DNA of 64,000 nt from Nocardiopsis metallicus (GTDB lineage: Bacteria; Actinomycetota; Actinomycetes; Streptosporangiales; Streptosporangiaceae): positions 5,270,001 through 5,334,000 of the forward strand of contig NZ_JACHDO010000001.1 of the NCBI RefSeq assembly GCF_014201115.1, in the 5' to 3' direction. Positions 24,766 through 33,701 of this stretch are shown here, in pieces. Below the pieces are notes generated by a model that saw only the letters and a list, made by a program, of their open reading frames with translations, did not search any database and was not told the DNA's origin. Numbering within the stretch: the stretch's first letter is position 1; every line of letters starts with the position of its first letter. The position numbers and the translations under genes are program-made.

Positions 24766-26235
24766 TCAACAGGTTGCAGGTCGTGTGGTCCACGGGGTGG
24801 GAATCGAATACCCCCTGAACCGATACCGGGACACCGTGACGTTGGATGCGCCACGGAAAACAGATCCCTGATAGGCGAGCCGCCACCCACGATCGGTGAA
24901 CCGCCGCCTCAACTCACGCAGACCAATATTGGAGTGCTTGCGGCGGATCCAAGAAGACAACCTCCACCAGGAAAAGGAATCCACAGTGGAGAACATCTTC
25001 TTGGACACACCATGACGGAAGTAGTTCGCCCACCCCCGAACCATCGTGTCCACCTCCGCGATCTTGCGTTCGGTGGCCGTGTTCCGGGTGGGTCTGTTCG
25101 TTGCCCGCCGCACCCCGTCCTTGATCGCCTGAACGGATTTCTTAGACGGGATGGTGTAGACGTACCGACGTCGGGTCCCTCTCTTCACCCTGCGGCGAAT
25201 ATGAAACCCGAGGAAATCGAACCCCTGGTCGATATGGACAACCCCGGTTTTCTCCTCGGCCAAGCGCAGCCCTAACGGGGTCAGTACCTGGCTCACCTCT
25301 TCTTTCAAGACCTCGGCCCGGTCACGGCTCCCTTGCACCATGATGACGAAGTCATCAGCGTAACGAACCAGTTTCCAGTTACCGATTCCCTTCTGGCGAC
25401 GAACACGTCTACGGTATGCACTGGTTTCCCATTGCGCTGCGATGTATTCGTCCAGTGCTGACAACGCGATGTTGGCCAGCAACGGTGACAGGATTCCGCC
25501 TTGCGGCGTCCCGGTGATGGTCTCCTCTCGATTCCCGGACTGTGTCATCACGCCGGATTTCAAGAACGATTTCACCAGCGCGTTGGTCCGCTTGTCCTTG
25601 ACCCGTCCTCTCACCCTATCCATCAAAGAGGTGTGATCGATCTCGTCGAAGCACGCTTTGATGTCGGCTTCCAGAACCCAGTGGTGGTTCTTCACCGGTG
25701 AGGCGAGGCTGTGGATCTCGGCGATCGCGTCCTGAGCGCGCCGGTTGGGCCGAAAACCATAGGAGCAGGGAAGGAAGTCCGCCTCGAAGACCGGTTCCAG
25801 CACCGCTTTCAGTGATGCCTGAACCACTCTGTCGATCACGGTGGGGATCCCCAGCTTGCGCAGCTTCCCGCCCGCTTTGGGGATCGCCACCCGACGTACT
25901 TCACTGGGTCGGAATTCCCCGCTTTTGAGCAGGTCGCGCACCTGTTGGAGGAACGCATCCCTTCCGATACGGGATCGGACCATGTGCACGGTGACCCCGT
26001 CGACTCCTGCTGTCCTGGCACCTTTGTTCCGGGCGGTGCGTTCGAACGCATCGACCAGGAACGCCGGATCATAGACCAGGTTGAATACGTCATCGAACCT
26101 GCGTGAAGAATCCTCCTTCGCCCATTGATGGAGTTTGGTCTGCATCTTCCGTACCCGAAAGTAGGCGGTATCGGAATCCGGCCATACGATCGAAGCTCCG
26201 GTGTTCACCGGTGCGTCTTCGGATCTTGCATTCAC
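24766..26235 (-). CDS. ltrA: Group II intron reverse transcriptase/maturase
   Basis: A 489-aa protein from GTG 26235, chosen because AAGGAGAA precedes it. The RT domain (about residues 60-330) shows motif GVDGVT, PKAGGKLRKLGIPTV, CSYGFRPN, the palm strand EADIKACFDEIDH, TGTPQGGILSPLLANI and the active site VRYADDFV. It is followed by the maturase X domain (about 350-420, VDTMVRGWANYFRHGVSKK). No HNH endonuclease domain is seen. The protein appears complete and should support splicing and mobility of its intron. Confidence 0.93.
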   Translation of the reverse strand: MNARSEDAPVNTGASIVWPDSDTAYFRVRKMQTKLHQWAKEDSSRRFDDVFNLVYDPAFLVDAFERTARNKGARTAGVDGVTVHMVRSRIGRDAFLQQVRDLLKSGEFRPSEVRRVAIPKAGGKLRKLGIPTVIDRVVQASLKAVLEPVFEADFLPCSYGFRPNRRAQDAIAEIHSLASPVKNHHWVLEADIKACFDEIDHTSLMDRVRGRVKDKRTNALVKSFLKSGVMTQSGNREETITGTPQGGILSPLLANIALSALDEYIAAQWETSAYRRRVRRQKGIGNWKLVRYADDFVIMVQGSRDRAEVLKEEVSQVLTPLGLRLAEEKTGVVHIDQGFDFLGFHIRRRVKRGTRRRYVYTIPSKKSVQAIKDGVRRATNRPTRNTATERKIAEVDTMVRGWANYFRHGVSKKMFSTVDSFSWWRLSSWIRRKHSNIGLRELRRRFTDRGWRLAYQGSVFRGASNVTVSRYRFRGYSIPTPWTTRPATC

Positions 26236-26853
26236 CTGTGTTCTCCTTGGAATCGCTGCCGCCCTTCGCCATGTGACCGGCTTTCCCGGTCTCGGACTAC
26301 TACGGCGTCTCCGCCCCACTGGCCTTCTTCGGTGAGCATCGCACCTATCCTTTCCTTTCTCGATGGCATCGAGAAGGGAAGGGAGTGAGGACCGGTGGTT
26401 CCCACGTTCGCTGTTCTCCGATCGACGGGCGAGGTACCCGGCTTTACCCCCGCAGTATCGCCCTGGTTACGCCGTAGACCTTCACCAGGGCCTCCCTGCC
26501 AGATCTCACATACCGGCTCGGGAGTTTTCCACCACGAGAGAGAACTATGGTCCTCTCCGTTGGTGGATGCGCACTGCTTTCCAGCCCGGATCCACCGGGT
26601 TAGAGCTGGCGAAAAATTAGGGGGTTTTATGGCACCGGTTCCTTTCGTATACCGTCCCATCTCGCTAACCGCGGCATGACCCATCCGGTAGTACTGGGCC
26701 ATCCAGGCATTGTCAGGGCTGCTTCCCGTCCTTGGCGGCGATCTCCGCTTCAGACTGCCCCTTGCTTCACCTTCTCGCTACGACGAGAAGGCGGCGGAGT
26801 TGCTTTCACCTCCACTCGGATATGTGTTTGAACAGCGCCTCGTGGCGCACGTG

Positions 26854-27752
26854 AGCCTTTTTCATCCTGAAGGTGCTGGTCACAGGCTCGCACCGACTAC
26901 CCGAAACCTCCCCTGACAGCAAGAAGCCCCTGGTAGATGAGTTAACGACCAAGAAAACCAGCCCACCAGAGGCTCCACATGCTTTTCTACCGTGCCGCGC
27001 TGCCCCTGTCACGCCGGACCTTGAACCTGGCCGCCCGCACCATCCGCACCCACCGCAAGAACACCGGTTCCCGATGGCGACGCCTGGACCCCGCACAGCA
27101 GGCCCTGCTCGTGCTGGTCCATCTGTACAAGGGCGAGACGTTCACCCACCTCGCGGCCGGTTTCGGGGTGGGCACCACAACCGCCTGGCGGTACGTGCGC
27201 GAGACCACGGCCCTGCTCGCGAAGCTGGCACCCACCCTGGAGCAGGGGTTGCGCCGCGCACGCCGCACAGGGTGGGGGTATGTGATTGTGGACGGCACGC
27301 TCATTGCCTGCGACCGCGTCGCGGCCGACCGCCCGTTCTATTCGGGCAAGCACAAGCGGCACGGCATGAATATCCAGGTCGTCGCGGCCCCGGACGGCGA
27401 GCCCTTGTGGACCTCGTGGTCACTCCTGGGCTCGGTGCACGACACCAGAGCCGCACGGGTATGGAGGATCGCCGAGCGCATCGCTGCCGCGGGGCTCCTC
27501 GGCTTGGGTGACAAGGGGTACGTGGGGCTCTCGGACGTGGTGTTCTGCCCGTTCAAGGGCCGGGGCAAGCCGCAGTGGAAGAAGGACGCCAACTCCGAGC
27601 ACGCCAAGCTTCGCGGCCCGGGCGAGCGGGCCATCGCCCAGCTCAAGAACTGGGACGTGCTACGCCGGCTGCGGTGCTGCCCGCGACGGGCCGGTGAGAT
27701 CACCCGAGCCGTGCTCGCCCTCCAACTCCGAGAAGCAGGATGAAAAGCGCTC
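26854..27752 (+). mobile_element. IS5-type element inside the SdpI-like gene
   Basis: An element of about 0.9 kb whose ends are imperfect inverted repeats (AGCCTTTTTCATCCTG on the left and, inverted, GAGCGCTTTTCATCCTG on the right). With the intron removed, CACT is duplicated on the two sides (complement of 27753-27756; complement of 26851-26853 plus 24657). The ends may be off by one to three bases. The element encodes one complete transposase. Confidence 0.75.
26979..27743 (+). CDS. IS5-family transposase
   Basis: A 254-aa protein starting MLFYRAALPLSRRT. An N-terminal HTH region (GFGVGTTTAWRYVRE) is followed by a DDE core: VIVDGTLIACDR (first Asp), GLGDKGYVG (second Asp) and GPGERAIAQLKNWDVLRRL (Glu). 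Layout and length fit the DDE_Tnp_4-like branch of IS5 transposases. The gene ends at the right end of the element. It is complete. Confidence 0.9.
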   Translation: MLFYRAALPLSRRTLNLAARTIRTHRKNTGSRWRRLDPAQQALLVLVHLYKGETFTHLAAGFGVGTTTAWRYVRETTALLAKLAPTLEQGLRRARRTGWGYVIVDGTLIACDRVAADRPFYSGKHKRHGMNIQVVAAPDGEPLWTSWSLLGSVHDTRAARVWRIAERIAAAGLLGLGDKGYVGLSDVVFCPFKGRGKPQWKKDANSEHAKLRGPGERAIAQLKNWDVLRRLRCCPRRAGEITRAVLALQLREAG

Positions 27753-27753
27753 A

Positions 27754-27837
27754 GTGCATGAACCCCGAGACGAAAACAATACCGACTCCGGCGGTAATGA
27801 GTCCCCCCACTGCGGCCACTAGCAGAACCCTCTTCAC
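27754..27837 (-). pseudogene. First 28 codons of the disrupted SdpI-family gene
   Basis: From GTG at 27837 the minus strand encodes VKRVLLVAAVGGLITAGVGI and VFVSGFMH, a basic start plus one membrane helix. It then runs directly into the IS5-type element. Joining codon CAC (27754-27756) to TAC at 24657 continues the reading frame of the SdpI-like part. The ribosome site is weak (CAGTG region), so the start could be slightly different. Confidence 0.65.
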
Positions 27838-27912
27838 TGAACGACAGACAGCAGACTGACAAAGGCCAGCCCGACAAAGCAGCTATCGACGACCAGCCAA
27901 CGGCGCGCCATG

Positions 27913-28860
27913 GAGGCTTATTCATAAGCCTCGAAGTAGCGAGTGAAGAAGTACAGGCCGATGATCACTGACAGGGCCTCGTTGAACTTGGCCAGCGGAG
28001 CGCGGTAGCGGGTCTGGAGCATGCGCCAGTTCTTCAGATGGGCGACGGCTCTCTCCACGGCGGCCCGGACGCTGTTGATCACGGTGTTGTTGGCCCGCTG
28101 CTCCGGGGAGAGTTCGCCGCCCGGGGGTTTGCGGACCGGTGAGATGTCCACGTGGGCTTGGTAGCCCTTGTCACCCAAAGTGCTGTCCAGATCAAAGATG
28201 AGGTCGGCCAGGCCGCTGGCGTAGTAGGCGTGGGCGTCGTGGCGTGATCCTGGTACGGGCACGGGGCCCACGGCGGCGATGTCGCCCGAGGGCGTGCAGG
28301 CGATCTGGAGGTTGAAGCCGGTGGTCTGGTGTTTTCCCGAGTACATGCCTTCGGCCGTTTTCCAGTCCCAGGTGGCGGCGAGGGTGCCGTCGACCAGGAC
28401 GGTCGAGCCGCCTACGGTTGCGTCCGGGGCCAGGACCAGGTCGGCCAGGGTGGCGGCGATGAGGGGGCGGAGCAGGTCCCATCGGCGGCTGACGGTGGCC
28501 TGGGAGACATCGAAGAGGGCTCCGGCCAGGTCCTGGGTGAGGTTGTGGCGGTGCAGCGCCACGACGAGCGCGACGGAGGCGTACAGACCGATCGCGGCGG
28601 GTCTGCCTCCGGGATGGGTCAGCGGGCCCAGTTGGTGGTGGACACGGGCGGTGAGTTCGGTGAGTTGTTCGGGTGACAGTCCGGTTATACGCTGCAGGTC
28701 CAACGGCTTCTTTGCGGGTCTGGTTCGGTCTCTCAACCCCAGATTTCAGCGGAGGAGCCGTTGCTGTGTGCACAGAACGCGAAAACTCACCGCATCTACA
28801 GGATGGGTCCTTTCATCGGATGATCGGATTTATCTCTTGTGGAGCTTGTGAATAAGCCTC
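27913..28860 (-). mobile_element. Second IS5-family element
   Basis: A 948-bp element with inverted ends GAGGCTTATTCATAAGC on the left and, inverted, GAGGCTTATTCACAAGC on the right, flanked by the 3-bp duplication ATG (27910-27912 and 28861-28863). It encodes a single transposase whose stop codon lies in the left repeat. Its sequence differs from that of the IS5-type element at 26,854. It marks the right border of the accessory region. Confidence 0.88.
27918..28736 (-). CDS. IS5-family transposase
   Basis: A 272-aa protein with an N-terminal HTH (about residues 50-95, LFDVSQATVSRRWDLL) and a DDE domain with LVDGTLAATWDW (first Asp), TLGDKGYQAH (second Asp) and AAVERAVAHLKNWRML (Glu). It fits the IS112/IS1647-like DDE_Tnp_4 branch and is complete. 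The start could be a few codons later. Confidence 0.9.
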   Translation of the reverse strand: MRDRTRPAKKPLDLQRITGLSPEQLTELTARVHHQLGPLTHPGGRPAAIGLYASVALVVALHRHNLTQDLAGALFDVSQATVSRRWDLLRPLIAATLADLVLAPDATVGGSTVLVDGTLAATWDWKTAEGMYSGKHQTTGFNLQIACTPSGDIAAVGPVPVPGSRHDAHAYYASGLADLIFDLDSTLGDKGYQAHVDISPVRKPPGGELSPEQRANNTVINSVRAAVERAVAHLKNWRMLQTRYRAPLAKFNEALSVIIGLYFFTRYFEAYE

Positions 28861-29045
28861 ATGGTAGCACAAAAAGGCACACAAAAGGTGACAAAATAAA
28901 CACCCAAGGTGACCGCGCGCGTTCCACGGAACCCGCGGACCGCCCTCGAAATGGGCCTTCGCCTTTTTATGAAGAATCCATATAACCAAGAAGTGATAAA
29001 TGGTTCTCGTGCTTCTTGTCCCGGGGTTCCGCGCTCGCCGGGGAC

Positions 29046-29094
29046 GGGGGCGGCGGGCCGGTCCGCGGCCCATCGCGCCCGCGGCGGCCCGCCC
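29046..29094 (-). terminator. GC-rich hairpin after the sugar kinase gene
   Basis: On the minus strand, directly after the kinase stop, GGGCCG-CCGCGG pairs with CCGCGG-(AC)-CGGCCC around a ten-base loop, extended by outer G/C pairs. There is no strong T run, as is common in actinobacteria. The remainder of 28,861-29,045 shows no gene. Confidence 0.55.
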
Positions 29095-29096
29095 CC

Positions 29097-30092
29097 TCAC
29101 CCGTGGTGCGTGCCCGCCTCACCGGACGGGTCCAGACGCAGCTCCTGAGCCGTGGGCGGGTCGGCGCCCTCCCTGGTCACCGTGTGGGCCGCGGCGGTGG
29201 CGGCGAAGGACAACAGGGCGGTCAGATCCTTCTCGGCGAGTCCGGCCAGACGGTTCCGGGGTTCGGGGCCCAGACGGTCGTCCAGGTCCAGGCGGCGGAG
29301 CAGGGCGCCCATGAAGGAGTCCCCCGCGCCCACCGTGTCCACGACCTCCGCCTCCGGGGCGGGGACCGAGGCCGACGCCCCGTGGGAGAGGGCGAAGGCC
29401 CCCTTCGCCCCCAGGGTGACCACGACCAGGGCGGGGCCCAGCGCCGCCAGGGCGCGGGCGGCGTCTTGCGGGCTGCGCCCCGGGTAGAGGAAGGCGAGGT
29501 CCTCGTCGCTGGCCTTGACCACGTGGGCCTGGGCGGCGTGGCGCAGGGCCAGGGCTCGGGCCGCGGCCGGGTCGCCGATCACGTCCGGGCGGATGTTCGG
29601 GTCGAGGGTGACCGTCACCTGGCCCCGGCCGTGCTCGCGCCGCAGCAGGGCCTCGACGAGGGAGGCCCCCGGCTCCCGGAACAGCGCGATCGAGGCGGCG
29701 TGCACCACCCTGACACCCGTCTCGAAGTTCTCCGGGAGCTCGTCTGGCTGCCACCGCCAGTCCGCGGCGTCGTCCATGCGGAAGTCGTACCGCGCCGCCC
29801 CGTTCTCGTCCACGGTCGCCAGGGCCAGCGCGGACGGCTCCTCGGCGGAGATCAGGCCGGACGGGTCGAGCCCTTCTGCCAGCAGGCGGTCGCGGATCAT
29901 CTCACCGAACCCGTCGGAGCCGATGCGCGCCAACAGCCGGGTGGGCAGACCCAGCCGGGCGGCGGCCACCGCCGTGTTGGCCGGGCCGCCGCCGGGGGCC
30001 GCACGCAGGACGTCGGGGCCGTGCCGGGAGGGCAGTAGGTCCATGACGTTCTCCCCGACCACCACGAGCCGTGCGGGAACCTGGTCGCTCAC
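29097..30092 (-). CDS. PfkB-family sugar kinase (fructokinase-like)
   Basis: A 331-aa ribokinase/PfkB-fold kinase that phosphorylates a sugar with ATP in the cytoplasm. The N-terminal signature GGGPANTAVAAARLG (about residues 34-48) and the C-terminal DTVGAGDSFMGALL (catalytic Asp, anion hole GAGD) are intact. The start overlaps the end of the upstream epimerase gene by 4 bp (ATGA), so the two are translated together. As AGE epimerases of this type often convert mannose and fructose, a fructokinase role (making fructose 6-phosphate) is a reasonable inference, but the substrate is not proved by sequence. Confidence 0.88.
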   Translation of the reverse strand: MSDQVPARLVVVGENVMDLLPSRHGPDVLRAAPGGGPANTAVAAARLGLPTRLLARIGSDGFGEMIRDRLLAEGLDPSGLISAEEPSALALATVDENGAARYDFRMDDAADWRWQPDELPENFETGVRVVHAASIALFREPGASLVEALLRREHGRGQVTVTLDPNIRPDVIGDPAAARALALRHAAQAHVVKASDEDLAFLYPGRSPQDAARALAALGPALVVVTLGAKGAFALSHGASASVPAPEAEVVDTVGAGDSFMGALLRRLDLDDRLGPEPRNRLAGLAEKDLTALLSFAATAAAHTVTREGADPPTAQELRLDPSGEAGTHHG

Positions 30093-31378
30093 GCGACACC
30101 CCCGTCGTTGCCGGCGGCGGACAGGGCCGCCGCGATCGAGGGCGCCAAACCCACCTGGGGCAGGAGTGTGGCCTGGTAGGCGTGGTAGACATCCGGTTTA
30201 CCCGCCCACACCGAGCCCGACGGCTGGTTCGCGGGGTCGAGTTCGTGCCGCCAGCTACCGTGCTCGCGGTCCACGTGGAAGCGGTCGGCGTAGGACCACC
30301 AGCGGTCGTAGTGCTCGGTGTAGGCCGGGTCGCCGGTGCGCCGGGCCAGCGCCCACGCCGCCATGGTGGCCTCGGCGACCACCCAGTGCATGCGCTGGCG
30401 TACCACCGGCTCGTCCTGCCAGTCCAGGGTGTAGGCGAACCCCTCCGCGCCGTCCACGTCCCAGCCGCGCCGGACGGCGTTGGCGAAGAGCTGTTCGGCG
30501 TCGGTGCGCAGCCAGGCGGGGGCGGCCTGGCCCGCGCGCTCCAGGGCGAGTTCGAGGTGCACGAGCAGGCGGGCCCACTCCAGCAGGTGGCCGGTGGTGC
30601 TCCCGAAGGGCCGGAAGGGGTGGTCGGGCTGGTCCCGGTTGTAGTCCGGGACCGGCCGCCAGTCCGGGGTGAAGTGCTCGGGCAGGCGCCAGTCGTGCGC
30701 GGCGGCCACCCCGTGCACCAGGCGTTCGGCGATGGCCAGGGCCCGCCGCGTCCAGCGGAGGTCACCGGTGGCGTCGGCCGCGGCCAGGAGCGCTTCCACC
30801 CAGTGCATGGCGCTGTTGGCGCCGCGGTAGGGCTCGGTGACGGTCCAGTCGGCGTCCCAGCTCTCCCGGACGCAGGCCGCTTCCTCCTCCCAGAAGCGTT
30901 CGTCGAACACGGTCAGGGCACGGTTGAGCAGCTCACGCGCGCCGGGCCGGGCGGCGATGACGGCCGACGACGCGGCCAGGACCACGAACGAGTGCGGGTA
31001 GGCGGACTTGCGCGGCAGGGCTTTTCCGCCCCCTGCCTGGGAGCGCTCCCGAATCGCGGCCGCGCCCCCTCCCCCGGGCGCCTCGTCGAACCAACCCCCC
31101 AGCTCAACGTCGTACAGCGGCCCGAACAGCGCGGCCAGGCCGTGGTCGGCCAGATCCACCGCTCCCGGGTCGCCGCGCAGGTGCGCCAGGGAGAACACGT
31201 GCGTCATGCGCGCGGTGATCCAGGTCTCGGTCGGGCGGTCGGGTTCCACTCCGCCCCTGGCGTCCAGCCAACCGAAGCCGTCGGGGACCAAGGCCCCCGC
31301 GGCGAAACCGGCCAGGCGCCGCTCCTCGGCCCCCAGCCAGGCGGGATCGCCGGGGAGCGGATGTGTCGATGCGGTCAA
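30089..31378 (-). CDS. AGE-family sugar 2-epimerase/isomerase
   Basis: A 429-aa N-acylglucosamine 2-epimerase-family protein with an (alpha/alpha)6 barrel. Visible family positions include the RMTHVFSLAHL helix, GGWFDE, YPHSFVVLAASS, NSAMHWVEALLA and the HLLEWARLLVH and QRMHWVVAEATMAAW segments, which carry the active-site His and Glu/Arg residues. TTG at 31378 is the start because GGAGG stands 7 bp upstream; longer frames exist but lack a site. It is first in a two-gene operon with the PfkB kinase. A cobiose-type or mannose/fructose role are alternatives. Confidence 0.87.
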   Translation of the reverse strand: MTASTHPLPGDPAWLGAEERRLAGFAAGALVPDGFGWLDARGGVEPDRPTETWITARMTHVFSLAHLRGDPGAVDLADHGLAALFGPLYDVELGGWFDEAPGGGGAAAIRERSQAGGGKALPRKSAYPHSFVVLAASSAVIAARPGARELLNRALTVFDERFWEEEAACVRESWDADWTVTEPYRGANSAMHWVEALLAAADATGDLRWTRRALAIAERLVHGVAAAHDWRLPEHFTPDWRPVPDYNRDQPDHPFRPFGSTTGHLLEWARLLVHLELALERAGQAAPAWLRTDAEQLFANAVRRGWDVDGAEGFAYTLDWQDEPVVRQRMHWVVAEATMAAWALARRTGDPAYTEHYDRWWSYADRFHVDREHGSWRHELDPANQPSGSVWAGKPDVYHAYQATLLPQVGLAPSIAAALSAAGNDGGVA

Positions 31379-31547
31379 ACCAGTGCCTCCTCGGGAGTCG
31401 TTGCGCGCGTAACCGTATCCCGCGCCCCTCCGTCCGGGAAAGGCCGGAGAGCCCCGTCGCGGCGGACTCCGCCAGGCCCGGAGCCGCACGTGACGTTCAT
31501 GACGATATATCTTGATCTGTTGCTGCGGCTTCCCGCCGATGATTCGG

Positions 31548-31562
31548 TCTGACCAGGTCAGA
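31548..31562. promoter_or_regulatory. Perfect palindrome upstream of the antiporter gene
   Basis: TCTGACC-A-GGTCAGA has 7-bp perfect arms, about 85 bp before the ATG at 31648, in the divergent promoter region shared with the epimerase operon. It could be an operator. The binding protein is unknown. Confidence 0.45.
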
Positions 31563-31647
31563 ACGGCAACACCCCGTATCCTCTCTGCCCTCACCAGCGT
31601 CGCGGCGCATCCGCCCCACACCACCGGGAACGTTCAGGAGACAGACA

Positions 31648-33656
31648 ATGATGCTCGCTGCGGGGGAGACCCCCGTATACCTAGGCCCCATCGTGGCCCT
31701 GCTCGTCGCGGCAGGGCTCATCGGGGCGCTCTTCGTCCGGTTGAAGGTCGTGCCCATCGTGGGCTTCCTCCTGGCCGGCGTCCTCATCGGCCCGCACCAG
31801 CTGGGAGTGGTCGCGGACGAGAGCCAGGTGGAGGCCGCTGCCGAGATCGGGGTCATGCTCCTCCTGTTCACCATCGGCGTGGAGTTCTCCATCGAACGCC
31901 TCGCCAGGATCAAGAAGTTCGTGCTCGGCGGCGGAACGGTCCAGGTGCTGCTGACCACCGCCGTCGTGACGGTACTCTGCGTGCTGTTCGGGGTCGACTG
32001 GCGGATCGGAGTCTTCACCGGATTCCTCGTCGCCCTCTCCTCCACGGCGATCGTACTGAAGGTGGTCGCGGCGAAGGGCATCACGCAACAGCCGGTCGGC
32101 CAGGCCTCGGTCGGCACCCTCATCCTCCAGGACCTCGCCATCATCGTGATGGTCCTGCTGATCCCGATCCTGGGCGGGCAGAGCGAGGGTGTCTGGGGCA
32201 TCATCCAGGCCCTGGGGACCGCGGCGCTGGTCCTGACCGCCGTGATCGTCGTCGCCCGTAAGGTGATGCCCCCGCTGCTGGAGCGGGTGGCACGTCTGTG
32301 CTCCCCCGAGATCTTCCTGCTGTCCATCGTCGCCATCGCCCTGGGCGTGGCCTACCTGACCTCTCTGGCCGGGGTGAGCGACGCGCTGGGGGCCTTCCTC
32401 GCCGGCATGGTGCTGAGCGAGTCCCGGCACAGCGCCCACGCGCTGAGCGAGATCATGCCGCTCCAGATGATCTTCAGCGCGGTCTTCTTCGTGTCCATCG
32501 GCATGATGCTCGACATCGCCGTGTTGGCCCAGCTGTGGTGGATGGTCCTGCTGACCGCGATCGCCGTCGTGGTCATCAAGGTGGCCACCGCCTACACGGC
32601 GGTCTCCGTTCTCCGGGTCGGCGCGCCGACGGCGATGGGAGCGGCCTTCCTCCTGGCCCAGATCGGCGAGTTCTCCTTCGTCCTCCAGCAGGTGGGAGCC
32701 GAGTACGGGCTCAGCCCGGCCGGACTGGGCGCCGACGGGGACCAGCTCCTCGTGGCCGTCACCGTGGTCCTCATGACCGCCACGCCCGCCCTCGGCGCCC
32801 TCGGCGAGCACATCACCAAGCGGATGGGACAACGGCCGGCCCCTCCGCAGACGGGGACGGCCGGGGGCACGTCGACGCGAGGGAGCACAGCGACACACGG
32901 GACCGCGTCCTGGTCTCCGGTTGGGGCCCGGTGGCCCGCAACCTCTCCGCCTACCTGCGGTCGAACGGCGTCCCGGTGACGGTGACGACGCTCAACCCGG
33001 ACCTGGCCGCCTAGGCCGAGGCGGAGGGGCACACGGTCGTCCGGGGGGAGGCCACGAAGGCGAGCGTCCTCCACGAGATCGACATGGCACGGGTGAGGCT
33101 GATCGTGATCTCCGAGAACACGGCGGAGGAGGCCACCCACACCGCCCACATCCTGAACGGGGTCGCACCAGGAGTCCCGATCGTGGTGCGGCCGGTGGAC
33201 TCCCCGGACGTCCCCGGCCTGTACGAGGCGCACGCCGCCCGGGTGGTGGACACCCAGCGCGCGGTCACCGAGCCGCTGGGGCGCGCGGTCCTGGACCTGC
33301 TCGGCATCGGCCGCACCAGAGAACACCACCCCGACCCCACCGTGATGTCCCTCTTCGCCCCGGCCCCCGGCTCCTCCTGTGCGCACACGGAGAACCTCCA
33401 GCCCGTGCTGCCGAAGAGCCCCGGCTGCACCGAATGCCTGCGGCAGGGCAGGCGGGACTGGGTCCACCTGCGGTTGTGCGCCGGCTGCGGTTTCGTGGGC
33501 TGCTGCGACGCCTCCCCCGGCAGGCACGCGCGCGTCCACGCCGAGGACGCCGGGCACCCGGTCGTGACGTCCGCGGAACCCGGTGAGAGCTGGGGCTGGT
33601 GCTACCTGGACTCGGTCACGATCGAGCCGGACCGGGCCGAAGCCGGCGGGGCGTGA
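31648..33656 (+). pseudogene. KefB-type CPA2 antiporter with TrkA-N and UBP zinc finger, broken
   Basis: The first part (ATG 31648, AGGAGAC upstream) encodes about 400 residues with 12 or so membrane helices and the CPA2 layout (GFLLAGVLIGPHQLG, FTIGVEFSIERL, FLAGMVLSESRHS). Near 32,840-32,900 the frame shifts to the TrkA-N part (RVLVSGWGPVARNLSAYLRS). That frame hits a TAG at 33,012-33,014 after TTLNPDLAA, after which the same frame continues as AEAEGHTVVRG... and ends in a UBP-type zinc finger (CTECLRQG, LCAGCGFVGCC, HARVHAEDAGH) at 33656. So one frameshift and one stop break the gene. The membrane part alone might still be made; errors in the sequence are an alternative. Confidence 0.8.
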
Positions 33657-33658
33657 TC

Positions 33659-33701
33659 CCGAGGGGGTGAGCGCGGCCCGGTGCGGCGCTCACCCCCTCG
33701 G
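33659..33701. terminator. Bidirectional terminator
   Basis: A perfect 16-bp stem, CCGAGGGGGTGAGCGC with GCGCTCACCCCCTCGG, around an 11-base loop. It lies between the convergent antiporter remnant and the hydrolase gene and overlaps the last codons of the latter, so it can serve both strands. Confidence 0.85.

Larger units (their letters stand above)
24658..26850 (-). mobile_element. Group II intron with reverse transcriptase
   Basis: A 2,193-nt intron on the minus strand. Its 5' end reads GTGCGCCACGAGGCG (complement of 26850 downward), matching the GUGYG consensus. The 3' end follows domain VI as ...CGACCCTAC at 24658. Domain V is at 24721-24754, and a domain VI stem pairs GGGCCGTGG with CCACGGTCC. 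It encodes a maturase-type RT. It is inserted between CAC and T of the CACT duplication made by the neighbouring IS5-type element, so it came after that element. The exact 3' boundary could shift by three bases because TAC is repeated. Confidence 0.85.
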
